64,000 nt of DNA from positions 186,001 to 250,000 of the forward strand of contig NZ_LR732333.1 in NCBI RefSeq assembly GCF_902506325.1. The letters run 5' to 3'. A program made the position numbers and the translations under genes. A model generated the notes under the pieces. That model ran no database searches, had not been told where the DNA came from, and worked only from the letters and a program-made list of their open reading frames with translations. Source of the stretch: Limnobacter sp. 130. Lineage in GTDB: Bacteria > Pseudomonadota > Gammaproteobacteria > Burkholderiales > Burkholderiaceae_B. Positions 25,081-34,326 of this stretch are shown one piece after another; position 1 is the first letter of the stretch; every line of letters begins with the position of its first letter.

Positions 25081-26172
25081 ATGAGAAAAGCTGACCGCAA
25101 ATTGAGCCCCGCTGAACTGGAACAGTTCGGTGCTGAAATTGAAGCGATTCGCCAAAAGCATTTGGCGGATGTAGGCGAACGCGATGCCAAGTACATCACC
25201 AAGATTGAAAAAGCTGTTCGCTACACTGAAATTGCGGGCCGTGGCATGTTGATGGCTGGCATTTTTCCGCCAGCATTCATTCTGGGTACGTTAACTTTGG
25301 GTGTGTCGAAAATTCTGGAAAACATGGAGTTGGGCCACAACGTGATGCATGGTCAATACGACTTCATGAACAACAAGCGTTTGACTGGTCAAACTTACGA
25401 GTGGGACACCTGGTGTACCGCCGACAACTGGCGCTACAGCCACAACTACCGCCACCACACTTACACCAACGTGCTGGGCGAAGACCACGACATTGGCTAC
25501 GGCGTGTTGCGTTTGTTCCCCGAGCAAAAATGGGAGCCACGCTTTTTGGCGAACGTGCCCTTGATGGTGATTTTGGCCACCTTCTTTGAAAACCTGCTGG
25601 CTTTGCAAACCCTTGAGCTTGAAAAAGTAATCAACGGCGAGAAAACCCTGAAGGAAACCAAAGACCGCGCCATTCCCACCTTCAAAAAGGCAGGCCGCCA
25701 GATTGCGAAAGACTATGTGTTTTTCCCGCTCTTGGCCGGTCCGTTTTTCTTGCCCGTGTTGGCAGGTAACTTTCTTGCCAACATCATTCGCAATTACTGG
25801 ACCTTTGTGATTATTTTCTGTGGTCACTTTACAGCCGATTCCGAGGTGTTCGACAAGTCGATTATTGAAGGCGAGTCGCAGGCGCACTGGTATCTGCGTC
25901 AGTTGAAGGGATCTTCAAACCTGACAGGCGGCAAGTTGTTCCACATCATGTCGGGCAACCTGAGCCACCAGATCGAGCACCACCTGTTCCCCGAGGTGCC
26001 TGCGCACCGCTACGCGGAAATGTCGGTTGAAGTGCAGGAAATTTGCAAACGCTATGGCCAGCATTACAACAAGGCCTCCTTGTTCAAGCAGTTCTCCACT
26101 GTGGTGGGCCGTGCATTCAAGTACAGCTTGCCAAGCTTGAAGCGCAAGGGCCAGGCACCTTTGGCGGCCTGA
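25081..26172 (+). CDS. Membrane fatty-acid desaturase
   Basis: A 363-residue integral membrane protein with ATG at 25081 and GGAG eight bases upstream. All three histidine boxes are present: GHNVMHGQ, HNYRHHTYTN and the C-terminal SHQIEHHLFPEVPAH. Hydrophobic segments around residues 55-80 and 215-250 place the boxes on the cytoplasmic side. Such enzymes insert a double bond into acyl-CoA or phospholipid acyl chains with O2 and electrons from a ferredoxin-type reductase, here the upstream gene. The H-x2-HH third box is typical of the desaturase superfamily of DesA3/DesB kind. The role would be membrane-fluidity control. Hairpins without T tracts lie just after it, so a terminator is not clear. 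Confidence 0.9.
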   Translation: MRKADRKLSPAELEQFGAEIEAIRQKHLADVGERDAKYITKIEKAVRYTEIAGRGMLMAGIFPPAFILGTLTLGVSKILENMELGHNVMHGQYDFMNNKRLTGQTYEWDTWCTADNWRYSHNYRHHTYTNVLGEDHDIGYGVLRLFPEQKWEPRFLANVPLMVILATFFENLLALQTLELEKVINGEKTLKETKDRAIPTFKKAGRQIAKDYVFFPLLAGPFFLPVLAGNFLANIIRNYWTFVIIFCGHFTADSEVFDKSIIEGESQAHWYLRQLKGSSNLTGGKLFHIMSGNLSHQIEHHLFPEVPAHRYAEMSVEVQEICKRYGQHYNKASLFKQFSTVVGRAFKYSLPSLKRKGQAPLAA

Positions 26173-26185
26173 TTACTGCGTATCA

Positions 26186-26248
26186 CGGGTTTTTGTAACC
26201 CGAAGGCTAATTTCCTGCGTTAGACATCGTGCCCCTCCCAAGGGGGGC
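26186..26248 (+). other. Two stable hairpins between desaturase and outer-membrane protein genes
   Basis: CGGGTT/AACCCG (26186-26202) and a 7-bp GC stem (26231-26248, GCCCCTC with GGGGGGC, one G-U pair) are seen. Neither has a T tract. They could be transcript ends, mRNA stabilisers, or a leader structure of the next gene. Confidence 0.35.
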
Positions 26249-26280
26249 GCAGTATCTAAAACAACCATAGGAAGTCAGCC

Positions 26281-26796
26281 ATGAAAAAATTAATTTCTGT
26301 TGCCGTATTGTCTGCCGCTGCAGCCAGCCCAGCTTTTGCTGAAGGCCCTTACCTGGGTGCCACTTACAACAGCTTGGGTATTACCGACAGCCGAATGGGT
26401 GGTGTGGAACTCGATGTGGACACACTTGGCGTGGTGGGTGGCTATGAACTAAGCCCCAACCTGGCTGTTGAGGGTCGTTTGCTCACTGGGGTAGACGAGG
26501 AAAATTCTGGTGCGTTCCGCGCCAAAGTAGACTCTTACATTGGTGCCAACTTGCTGGGTAAATTGCCTTTGAACAACCAGTTCTCGCTGTATGGCACATT
26601 GGGTTATGGTTTTCTGGACGCCAATATCAGCGGCCCGGGCTTTAACACCAGCGATGACGACGGTGGTCTGAACTACGGCGGCGGTGTGATGTACACCGCA
26701 GGCAATGTGAACATTCGCGCAGGCTACGAAATGCTGTACGACAAAGACAACATTGAGGCGGATGGCTTGAACCTGACTGCCACTTTTGCATTCTAA
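26281..26796 (+). CDS. Small outer-membrane beta-barrel protein
   Basis: A 171-residue protein with a signal peptide (AASPAFA, cleavage near residue 20). The mature part alternates aromatic and polar residues in strands such as PYLGATYNSLGI, LAVEGRLLTGV, FSLYGTLGYGFLD, VNIRAGYEMLYD and a last strand LNLTATFAF ending in phenylalanine, the usual signal for Bam-dependent barrel assembly. It resembles the 8-stranded OmpA-like/OmpX-like 'outer membrane beta-barrel' group. Its function is not known. It has GGAAG upstream and is followed by a strong hairpin terminator, so it is probably a single-gene unit. Confidence 0.78.
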   Translation: MKKLISVAVLSAAAASPAFAEGPYLGATYNSLGITDSRMGGVELDVDTLGVVGGYELSPNLAVEGRLLTGVDEENSGAFRAKVDSYIGANLLGKLPLNNQFSLYGTLGYGFLDANISGPGFNTSDDDGGLNYGGGVMYTAGNVNIRAGYEMLYDKDNIEADGLNLTATFAF

Positions 26797-26810
26797 ATTC
26801 AAGTCAATCA

Positions 26811-26839
26811 GGGTTACGCAGTAAAAGGCGTAACCCTTT
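26811..26839 (+). terminator. Hairpin terminator after the barrel protein
   Basis: GGGTTACGC and GCGTAACCC form a perfect 9-bp stem with an 8-base loop and a short T run after it. Confidence 0.75.
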
Positions 26840-26979
26840 GTTCATCGCCCGCGACACTCCTTGAGTGTTTGATCATTCAATGTCGGGAAGAGATGGCTTT
26901 TTGTGTTTCTTCTTGGTAGTTTTCTGATGTAACAATGCCCCTACACTTTTTAGGGGTCCACTGTCATCAGAGAGTTTGA

Positions 26980-27939
26980 ATGATCCGCGCTGCACTTTTT
27001 TTTAGCATTTTTTTGTCAACGCTGGTTGCGCAGGCTGCGCCCTTGCGCATCGGTGTGTCTGAAACTGTGCTCTCCTTGCCTTTGTATGTGGCCGAGGAAG
27101 AGGGGTTTTTCCAAAAGCATGGTGTCAGCGTCGAGTTCATGAATTGCGTGGGCGGCAATCGCTGTATAAAAAACATGCTGAATGGCCAAACCGACCTTTC
27201 CACAGCCACTGAGTTGCCTGTGGTGTTCAGTAGTTTTACTCGCAACGATTTTGCGATCTTGACCAGCTTTGTCAGCGGTTCGAACGACTTGAAAGTGGTG
27301 GCGCGCACAGAGGCGAAAATTAATCAGCCTGGCCAACTTCGAAACAAAACACTGGGGTATGTAAAGGGCAGTGCAAGCCAGTATGTGTTGGACTCTGTGC
27401 TGGTGTACAACGGTATCGATCCCGACACGGTGAAGTTAAAAGCAATTACTCCGGAAACTGCACTAATGGCACTGGCCAACAAAGAGGTCGATGCGCTGTG
27501 CATCTGGGAGCCTTTCGCTTCGCGCATTGAACTGGAGCTGGGCGCCGAGGTGATGTTGGTACCCATTCCCAAGTTGTACACCGCAACATTCAACCTGATT
27601 GCCATGCAAGATGTGATCAAAAGCAAACCCAAGGAAATCGAGCGCATTGTTCGGGCCTTAAAGGACAGCACCCAGTTCATACAAATGCATCCCGACAAAG
27701 CCAAGGCGCTCGCTGCGAAGCGTTTGAAAATTCCTGTGGTGCTAGTCGATCGAATTTTTGACAACTATCGTTTCCGTTTGAGTTTGAATCGCTCATTACC
27801 GCGCACAATGGAAGGGCAGGCCAGGTGGGCAATTCGCGAAGGGCATGTGCCTGGTAACCCTCATCAGCCGAACTTCACCGGGTTTTTCTACCCCGCTTTT
27901 TTGAAAACTGTAGACCCTGGCGCAGTGTCGCTTCAGTAA
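26980..27939 (+). CDS. NMT1/SsuA-like periplasmic substrate-binding protein
   Basis: The 319-residue product has a signal peptide (FLSTLVAQAA) and then LRIGVSETVLSLPLYVAEEEGFF, the usual start of the NMT1/THI5-like and SsuA/TauA binding proteins of ABC transporters for sulphonates, nitrate or thiamine precursors. Further support is the domain-swap region CIWEPFASRIELELGAEV. No permease or ATPase gene is next to it. Instead a hybrid histidine kinase follows after only 12 bases, so the protein may act as a periplasmic sensor for that kinase rather than in uptake. A 6-bp inverted repeat (26938-26956, CCCCTA and TAGGGG) stands about 24 bases before it. Confidence 0.78.
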   Translation: MIRAALFFSIFLSTLVAQAAPLRIGVSETVLSLPLYVAEEEGFFQKHGVSVEFMNCVGGNRCIKNMLNGQTDLSTATELPVVFSSFTRNDFAILTSFVSGSNDLKVVARTEAKINQPGQLRNKTLGYVKGSASQYVLDSVLVYNGIDPDTVKLKAITPETALMALANKEVDALCIWEPFASRIELELGAEVMLVPIPKLYTATFNLIAMQDVIKSKPKEIERIVRALKDSTQFIQMHPDKAKALAAKRLKIPVVLVDRIFDNYRFRLSLNRSLPRTMEGQARWAIREGHVPGNPHQPNFTGFFYPAFLKTVDPGAVSLQ

Positions 27940-27951
27940 AGGGAAGTCTTA

Positions 27952-30225
27952 GTGCGCGTTGCCACCAAAATTAACCTCGCTATTCTCAGCACCATTGTTT
28001 GCGCGGTGCTGTTGGTGTTGGGTAATCTGTTCATTCTGAGTGAGCATTTCAAAGGTTTGGAGCAATCCCAAAAGGCACAAAATCTTACGCGCCTGTCGTC
28101 TAGTTTGCTGGTGTTGACGCAAGAGTATGTGCTGTTCAAATCGCCCTCTGTGGCCGACGCCTGGTTGCGCACTCAGGAAGAACTGGAGCGCTTAATCACG
28201 ACAACCGTGAGTTCGTCGGTGGCCCCACAAGAGCTTTCGGATATTCAAGTAAGCCTTGCTGAACTTAAACCCATATTCAACGAACTCACCGAAGGCTTTG
28301 TGCCTGGCAACAACAATGCGGCATTTTTGGCACGTCGTGAAAGTTTGATTGTTGAGCGCCTGATTGCCGAAACCCAGGTCATTTCAGAGCTGGGTTACCA
28401 ATGGTCTACACAGGTCAATGACGCACAAGCCAGAAACCTGAAGGGCCTTACCCTGCTGGAATCGGTCGGGCTGGGTAGTTTTGTGGTGGTTATTGCCATG
28501 CTGGTGGTGTTAATGCGCACAGGGGTGTTAAACCCATTGGCCAAGCTGAAACGCACAGCCGATGACATTCGCAATGGCGATGAAGATGCGGTGTGCGCGG
28601 TCAACACCAACGATGAGTTGGGCGACGTGTCCAAGGCAGTGAACCAGATGGCCCACAATCTGGCCCACAAAAACAGGCGTCTGCGCGAAGCCAACGCCCG
28701 GGTGGAAATGGCCAGTCAGGCGAAGACAGAGTTTTTGTCGAACATGAGTCACGAGATTCGAACGCCACTGAACGGTATTGTGGGGCTGACTTATTTGTTG
28801 AAGGACACTTCGGCCTCGAGCAATCAAAAGCTGCTTTTGGAGAGCCTGGAGAAAACATCGCGCAACCTGATTGATTTGGTGAGCGATGTGCTGGATATTT
28901 CGAAAATTGAAGCGGGCAGCATGGAGCTGGAGTCCAAACAGTTTTCTACGCTTGAGTTTATCGACAAGGTGTCGGGCATCATGACGGGTGCTGCGGCCAA
29001 CAAGCCCATTGAGTTGATCATCGATCCTTCAAAAGATTTGCCGCGAGAATTGATGGGCGATGAGTTGCGCTTCCGTCAAATTGCGGTGAACCTGGTTGGC
29101 AATGCGATCAAGTTTACGCAAGTGGGGCATGTGCATTTGTCGCTGCAGGTGCTCTCCAATCAAGGCAGTGTTTGCCGCCTGCGCATAGAGGTGCGCGACA
29201 CAGGGGTGGGCATTTCTCCGCAAGGTCAAGCCAATTTGTTCAGGCAGTTTCACCAAGCGGATACCTCGGTTGCTCGGGAGTTCGGTGGCTCGGGGCTCGG
29301 TCTGAGTCTGGTTAAAAAGTTGGTGGAATTGATGAATGGCAGCCTGGGTTTCACCAGCGAGCTGGGGCACGGAAGCACCTTCTGGGCAGAGCTTGAGTTT
29401 GCGGTGCCTCAGGAGCCTGCAAGCGAGTTGATCAAGGCAGACGATACTTTGTTGTTGGTGTCAGAGAGTGAGTTTCAGACCCAGGCTTTGCTGCATTCTT
29501 GTGAATTGATTGGGCGCAAACGGATTACTGTGGGTAACCTTGAAGAGGCGCGCCATTTTATGCACTCTGCGGCAGGGGTAGCCGGGATTGTGATGGATTT
29601 CCCAAAGCGGCAAATTGATCGTTTTGCCTGGCTTGAGTTTGTGAAAACGATGGGCTTGATGGGTGTTCCGTGTGCAGTGCTGCTGGGCAGTGACGACACG
29701 CGGCGTTTGCTGGACAACGGGATTAGTGAAGCATTCAGTGCCATTTATGTGAAGCCGCTGACACCACTGCAACTTCAAAATGCATTTAAAAACACACCCT
29801 CCAGCTTGACCGCTCAAACGAATTCGGTGGCCGCGATACGCACGAAGATGAATTTGTTGATCGTCGATGACAGCGATTTGAATTTGAAAGTGCTTGAAGG
29901 TATTTTGGTGCGCAGGCAGGCGAACATTACCAAAGCCAACAATGGGCTGGAGGCATTGTCTTATTTATTGCAATACGGCCATGGTTTTGATGCGGTGGTG
30001 ATGGATGTGCAAATGCCGTTGATGGATGGCCTTGAGGCCACCCGTGAATTGCGAAAGCAACCGTTTAATGCTGACTTGCCCGTGATTGGACTAACCGGTG
30101 AGGTGGGCCCGGAAGATGAAAAGCGCGCATTATCAGCAGGCATGAACGCAGTGCTGCACAAACCGCTTCAGCCCGAAGACCTGATGTATGTACTCAACAA
30201 ACTGGTGAAGCTGGCTACAAGCTGA
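27952..30225 (+). CDS. Hybrid sensor histidine kinase/response regulator
   Basis: A GTG-started protein of 757 residues, with GGGAAG upstream. Two membrane segments (about 10-30 and 170-190) enclose a periplasmic sensor domain, followed by HAMP (PLAKLKRTADDIRNGDEDAV), the HisKA box NMSHEIRTP with His at about 267, and an HATPase domain (NLVGNAIKFT, GGSGLGLSLVK). Residues 490-620 look like a degenerate receiver without its acidic pocket. A true receiver follows with DDSD near 640 and the phospho-acceptor D685 in VVMDVQMPLMDG. A separate output protein is therefore needed; none is next to it. The kinase probably reads the binding protein encoded just upstream. Confidence 0.88.
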   Translation: MRVATKINLAILSTIVCAVLLVLGNLFILSEHFKGLEQSQKAQNLTRLSSSLLVLTQEYVLFKSPSVADAWLRTQEELERLITTTVSSSVAPQELSDIQVSLAELKPIFNELTEGFVPGNNNAAFLARRESLIVERLIAETQVISELGYQWSTQVNDAQARNLKGLTLLESVGLGSFVVVIAMLVVLMRTGVLNPLAKLKRTADDIRNGDEDAVCAVNTNDELGDVSKAVNQMAHNLAHKNRRLREANARVEMASQAKTEFLSNMSHEIRTPLNGIVGLTYLLKDTSASSNQKLLLESLEKTSRNLIDLVSDVLDISKIEAGSMELESKQFSTLEFIDKVSGIMTGAAANKPIELIIDPSKDLPRELMGDELRFRQIAVNLVGNAIKFTQVGHVHLSLQVLSNQGSVCRLRIEVRDTGVGISPQGQANLFRQFHQADTSVAREFGGSGLGLSLVKKLVELMNGSLGFTSELGHGSTFWAELEFAVPQEPASELIKADDTLLLVSESEFQTQALLHSCELIGRKRITVGNLEEARHFMHSAAGVAGIVMDFPKRQIDRFAWLEFVKTMGLMGVPCAVLLGSDDTRRLLDNGISEAFSAIYVKPLTPLQLQNAFKNTPSSLTAQTNSVAAIRTKMNLLIVDDSDLNLKVLEGILVRRQANITKANNGLEALSYLLQYGHGFDAVVMDVQMPLMDGLEATRELRKQPFNADLPVIGLTGEVGPEDEKRALSAGMNAVLHKPLQPEDLMYVLNKLVKLATS

Positions 30226-30234
30226 CAAGCCGCC

Positions 30235-31053
30235 TTATTTCGCAGCAACAATCCACATATTGTCGCTGGTGGGTTGCCGGTCGGCCAAACCAAACTGAAC
30301 CACTTTCATGCCTTGCCGCACGATCAGCGCCTCCAGGTTGTCAGGGGTAAAGTAATTCACATGATCGGGCAGGCGAAAACCACACCACTTTTCAGCCCGG
30401 ATTTTGCGGTTCCAGGAGCCGTAGTTGGGTACTTTAATAATGACCACCCCACCAGGTTGAAGCACTTTGGCCACGCCTTGCAGCAAGCCATTTGGTTCAA
30501 CTTCGTGTTCAAGAAAAGCACTCATCAGCACACCGGCAAAATGGTTCTCGGGCAGTTTTTGAATGCCGTTGAGCGCGTTGTCGTGCATGATGCTGCCCCC
30601 GCGGGGCTCAACCACTTCGCTGGCTGCCTGTGCCAAAGCTTTAGACACTTCGATGCCGTGCGGCTGGTACTTGGCCGGCAAGGTGGCGAGTAACCCGCCA
30701 GCGGCGCAGCCTATGTCCAGCACACGCCCGCCGGGAATGTATTTTTCGATCAGCTCGGGCAGTTTGTTGCGCTTGAGTACTTTTTGACGAAAGTGTTTAA
30801 AAGCACGGCTCAAACCTTGTTTGACCGGTTCGCGTTCTTCGCGAACCTGCCGCTCTGTTTCCGATGTTTTTTCCCAGGCAAACTCTTCGCTGAGCCGCTC
30901 GTAGACCGGCGCGCGTTTCAGATACACAAAATGGCATTTGTTGCACTCAATCATGGGCCATTCGCTGTTGCCGTAACTCAGGGTCGTTGAGTCTTCTGCG
31001 CTGTTCTGGCAAAAGGGGCAGCTGCGTGAAACTAGGCGTTGACTGACATCCAT
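30235..31053 (-). CDS. Class I methyltransferase with zinc ribbon (SAM-dependent)
   Basis: I take the ATG at 31053, with GAGA upstream; the open frame extends to 31281 but that stretch is proline-rich and would oppose the next gene's promoter. The 272-residue protein starts with a Cys4 ribbon (CPFCQNS...IECNKCHF) and has SAM motif I VLDIGCAAGGLL, then IEVSKAL and VLQPGGVVIIKVPN. The arrangement is that of zinc-ribbon methyltransferases that modify sugars or other small molecules (Methyltransf_13/23 with the C-terminal RxPDHVNYFTP segment). The substrate is not identifiable. It converges with the hybrid kinase gene. Confidence 0.7.
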   Translation of the reverse strand: MDVSQRLVSRSCPFCQNSAEDSTTLSYGNSEWPMIECNKCHFVYLKRAPVYERLSEEFAWEKTSETERQVREEREPVKQGLSRAFKHFRQKVLKRNKLPELIEKYIPGGRVLDIGCAAGGLLATLPAKYQPHGIEVSKALAQAASEVVEPRGGSIMHDNALNGIQKLPENHFAGVLMSAFLEHEVEPNGLLQGVAKVLQPGGVVIIKVPNYGSWNRKIRAEKWCGFRLPDHVNYFTPDNLEALIVRQGMKVVQFGLADRQPTSDNMWIVAAK

Positions 31054-31172
31054 TCTGAAATTCTCGTTGTTGCTTAAAGTTGTTGTTGAATCCGGTTTCT
31101 TGAAATGTGTTAGCTTGGCAGCCAAGCAAATTGATTGTACATCACTTGTTTTCTGAACTTGGAGGAATGGAT

Positions 31173-31535
31173 TTGAAACTCTTGCTGAGCTGGGTTTTGC
31201 ACGCGGTGGCACTGATGGGTGTGGCTTACCTGTTGCCTGGTGTGGTTGTTGAGGGGGTTTGGGCTGCATTGTGGGCCGCACTGATTCTTGGTTTGGTCAA
31301 CACCATTGTGAAACCGGTGTTGTTAATTTTGACCTTGCCTTTGACTGTGCTGACACTGGGGTTGTTTTACTTCATTTTGAATGGATTGATGTTTTACTGG
31401 GTCGGCTCCATTCTTGAAGGTTTCCAGGTAAACGGTTTCTGGTGGGCGGTGCTTGCAGCACTGTTGTACTCGCTTTTTGCAACGTTTTTAAGCTCGATCC
31501 TGTTTCAGGAAAAAGTCAGAATCGAGCGCATTTAA
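31173..31535 (+). CDS. Small four-helix membrane protein, phage-holin-family (PF04020-like)
   Basis: The 120-residue product has about four membrane helices and matches the family called 'phage holin family', e.g. KLLLSWVLHAVALMGVAYLLPGVVVEG and LGLVNTIVKPVLLILTLPLTVLTLGLFYFILNGLMFYWV. GGAGG at 31161-31165 is one base before an ATG at 31167 but seven before a TTG at 31173, and the family usually begins with MKLLLRW, so TTG is the likely start. Despite the name these are chromosomal membrane proteins of unknown role, not phage lysis genes. It converges with an MCP gene, only 3 bases apart. Confidence 0.8.
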   Translation: MKLLLSWVLHAVALMGVAYLLPGVVVEGVWAALWAALILGLVNTIVKPVLLILTLPLTVLTLGLFYFILNGLMFYWVGSILEGFQVNGFWWAVLAALLYSLFATFLSSILFQEKVRIERI

Positions 31536-31538
31536 GAA

Positions 31539-33494
31539 TCAGGCCTGTTGGGCCAGTTTGAATTTGCCCATGACGGTGTCCATTTGATTCGACAGGCTTT
31601 GCAGCTCTGTGATCACCAGGTTCACCTCATGGGCTACCCCTTGGCTTTCCTCCGTCATGCGGGCAATGCGCTCCACTTGCTGAGCGATCAGCGTGGAGGC
31701 GGCGCTTTGCTCTTTCAACGCCTCAGTAATTTCGGTAACCGCACGTTCTGCATCGCAGGTGTGGTGGTTGATGGACTCCATTTGCTGATCTGCCCCCATC
31801 GAAGACTGTTGGCCTGAACTGATCATCTCGGCCCACCCTGTGACCTGGTCAACCGCTGAGCGCGTTTCATTTTGAATGTCCGAGATCAAAGACGAAATGC
31901 TTTTTGTCGAGGCGGCTGTTTTCTCAGCCAGCTTGCGTACTTCATCGGCCACTACCGCAAAGCCACGCCCTTGTTCGCCAGCACGTGCTGCTTCAATGGC
32001 CGCATTCAGTGCAAGCAAATTGGTTTGATCGGCAATTGCATGAATCACCTGAATAATGCTGGAGATGTTGTCAGACTGATTGCCCAGGTTGTTGATGCTT
32101 TGTGCCAGGGTGCCCGAGGCGGTGCCAATTTTTTCCATGGCCTGGCGGGCTTGTTTAACACTTTCCCGACCACTGATTGACGATTGACCTGCCTGATTGG
32201 ACAGGCCAAGCGCCTGACTGGCGTGGGTATGTACCTGACCAATTGAAACCGTGAGTTCCTCCACCGAGGCGGCCACAGCCGAGGCGGAATCGGTTTGTTC
32301 CTGCACACTGCTTTTGACCTGCGAGGAGGCTGTCACCAAAGTAGTGATGGTGTCGGCCATCCGGGTTGAGGCGTCTTTCACCTCGCCCACAAGACTCGTT
32401 TGCTTTTGCCGGATATTCTCGAGTGCGGCGCGAATCTTGCTGATTTCGTTGCTGCCATGGCTTTCAATGGATTTGGACAGATCACCCATACCGATGATTT
32501 TTGCATGTGCAAGAATTTGGGCAATTTCGGTGTTGGTGTCTTTGAACACCACATACCCCAGCGCGAATGCCAACAACAGCACAGCCAGTGAACCCGCACC
32601 CGCCTTAATCAAAGTGCCTTGCATGCCTGAGATCCGGTCAGTCAAATCGGCTTGCAAGGTTTTGTTCAGGCTTTGGCTGAGTTGAAAGCCAGTGTTGACC
32701 GCTTCGCCAAGCAATCGAACCGTGTCGGCCTGACCAGTTATGCTGTCGTAGTTCAGGTCTTTGGCAGATTGCTCTTTGGCCCAGCCCGAGATGGTGTCGA
32801 TGCGCTGATCAATCGTGTCGATCTGTGCGCGTGTCGCGCTGGTGATTGCGCCACCTGCGGCAGCTGATTTTTCGGTGGCTTCGCGAATTTCATCCATGGC
32901 CCGGCCCAAGGTGCCAAGCCGGGATTGAACAAAGCTCAAGCTGGCTGCCGGGTCGGTGCCGGGGTTGCGCAAGCGGCCCTGCAACTCGGACAGGTACTCG
33001 ATGACACGTGGCAGTTGGAATGCCATGGGGCTCATCATGTAGTAGCTGGGTAGGAAAGGGTCTAGCGTCAGTTCGCTTTCATCGGCCAGTTGACGCACCA
33101 GGGTGACCATTTGATTGCCCAGTTCTTCCGATTGGGCCTCGCTGGCGTTCTGGTTCAAGGCCTGTGGCAACAGAGTTGCAACCTGATCCAGGTTGCTGGC
33201 AGTGATTGGCCAGTTGTCGGGCAATTCTGCTTTTGCAGCTTTGATCGATGCGCTTAGTTCGCCCGCTGCCCCGGATTGGCTTTGCGCACGATCCAGCAGA
33301 ATTTTTTGCATCAGTGGATTCATCTTTTCCAGAAAAACCGTGCCCTGTAGCTCGTTCTCGGAAGAACTGATCAGTGTGTTGATTTGGGCGTACATTTGCT
33401 GAAACAGAAAGCCGAATGCCAGCAACAGTGGCAGCGCGATGATGGCGCATTTTTTGGGCAGGGTCAGCGAGTCAAGAATAGTTTTGAATACCAT
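31539..33494 (-). CDS. Methyl-accepting chemotaxis protein with long periplasmic domain
   Basis: The 651-residue protein has a membrane helix at 14-34, about 265 residues of mostly helical periplasmic domain and a second helix near 300-320, then HAMP-like sequence. The signalling hairpin is complete: [34 protein letters not shown] in the centre of a four-helix cytoplasmic domain. The sensor part resembles nitrate/nitrite-sensing-like (NIT) domains in general form only. The ligand is unknown. It has no neighbours of the chemotaxis core (CheA, CheW); those must be elsewhere. Confidence 0.85.
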   Translation of the reverse strand: MVFKTILDSLTLPKKCAIIALPLLLAFGFLFQQMYAQINTLISSSENELQGTVFLEKMNPLMQKILLDRAQSQSGAAGELSASIKAAKAELPDNWPITASNLDQVATLLPQALNQNASEAQSEELGNQMVTLVRQLADESELTLDPFLPSYYMMSPMAFQLPRVIEYLSELQGRLRNPGTDPAASLSFVQSRLGTLGRAMDEIREATEKSAAAGGAITSATRAQIDTIDQRIDTISGWAKEQSAKDLNYDSITGQADTVRLLGEAVNTGFQLSQSLNKTLQADLTDRISGMQGTLIKAGAGSLAVLLLAFALGYVVFKDTNTEIAQILAHAKIIGMGDLSKSIESHGSNEISKIRAALENIRQKQTSLVGEVKDASTRMADTITTLVTASSQVKSSVQEQTDSASAVAASVEELTVSIGQVHTHASQALGLSNQAGQSSISGRESVKQARQAMEKIGTASGTLAQSINNLGNQSDNISSIIQVIHAIADQTNLLALNAAIEAARAGEQGRGFAVVADEVRKLAEKTAASTKSISSLISDIQNETRSAVDQVTGWAEMISSGQQSSMGADQQMESINHHTCDAERAVTEITEALKEQSAASTLIAQQVERIARMTEESQGVAHEVNLVITELQSLSNQMDTVMGKFKLAQQA

Positions 33495-33588
33495 GGGGCA
33501 ACCTTCAGGGGCGGTGAATCGTGTTCAGCCTTTAGTGTGAAACACAACGAGCCGCTTGATATCCCTGTTGAATGGGAACCCGAAATGG

Positions 33589-34326
33589 TTAGGTGCCGCT
33601 TGCCAGAAGGGTGCTGATGCCTTGCCACATCAAACGAATTGCCAATGCGGTGAGCAGCCAGTTCAGCATAACGGTGAATTTTTCTTCCGGTACGCGGGCC
33701 AGTAACCTAGCCCCCACCAGGTTGCCTGCCAGCGTTGCCATGCCAATGCCCAGTAACAATGGCCAGTACTGCACCAAACTTATATTCAGGCTGGAAAACG
33801 CAATGACCTTGATGCCATGTTGAATGACCATGGCCATGCCGTGCGTACCCACAATGACTTGCCGTTCCCAGGCAGACTTCGGAAGTACCGACATCACCAG
33901 GGGCCCTGTGGCACCCAACACCAAACTAAGGCCCGTGGTAATTCCCCCAGATACAGCGGCAGGCCAGTTTGCCAGCCGCAACCACGCGCTTTTCCAGGTG
34001 GCCAGCACAATGAACGCGCCCAGTATTACCTGGCCCAGCGCAACAGGCATGTACAGTGCAAGCGGAGTGATCAATGCGCCGCCAACGATTGAGCCCAGCA
34101 AGAATGGTTTGATGTAAGCCCAGTTGATGAATTTGCGTTGTACCAACACCCGGTTGGTATTGGACATGAGTTGAGCCGCGCCGTGCAAGGGTATGAGCAG
34201 GGCGGGGGGCACCAGCTGTGCCATAAGTGCCAACAAAACCACCCCGCCACCAATGCCCATGGCGGCTGTGATGCTGGAGGTGATGAATGCGGCAAGGCTA
34301 ATCAGCACCACCAGGGCCAGGGTCAT
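33589..34326 (-). CDS. TauE/SafE-family sulphite/sulphonate exporter-like protein
   Basis: A 245-residue protein with about seven or eight hydrophobic segments. Glycine-rich helices GIGGGVVLLALMAQLVPPALLIPLHGAAQL and GGITTGLSLVLGATGPLV are the paired TauE/SafE repeats. The family exports sulphite, sulphoacetate or other anions across the inner membrane. It is the last gene of an overlapping trio (lipoprotein, cupredoxin-like protein, TauE), so the ATGA overlap at 34323-34326 couples its translation. Its substrate may relate to what the M19-like lipoprotein releases; this is a guess. Confidence 0.82.
   Translation of the reverse strand: MTLALVVLISLAAFITSSITAAMGIGGGVVLLALMAQLVPPALLIPLHGAAQLMSNTNRVLVQRKFINWAYIKPFLLGSIVGGALITPLALYMPVALGQVILGAFIVLATWKSAWLRLANWPAAVSGGITTGLSLVLGATGPLVMSVLPKSAWERQVIVGTHGMAMVIQHGIKVIAFSSLNISLVQYWPLLLGIGMATLAGNLVGARLLARVPEEKFTVMLNWLLTALAIRLMWQGISTLLASGT

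Noticed and set aside
24007-25202. Minus-strand frame of about 400 residues under the ferredoxin reductase and desaturase
   Set aside because: It is antisense to two well-supported genes and has no motif.
31173-31535. Phage holin, hinting at a prophage
   Set aside because: The family name is misleading; no other phage gene is near and the gene is chromosomal in style.
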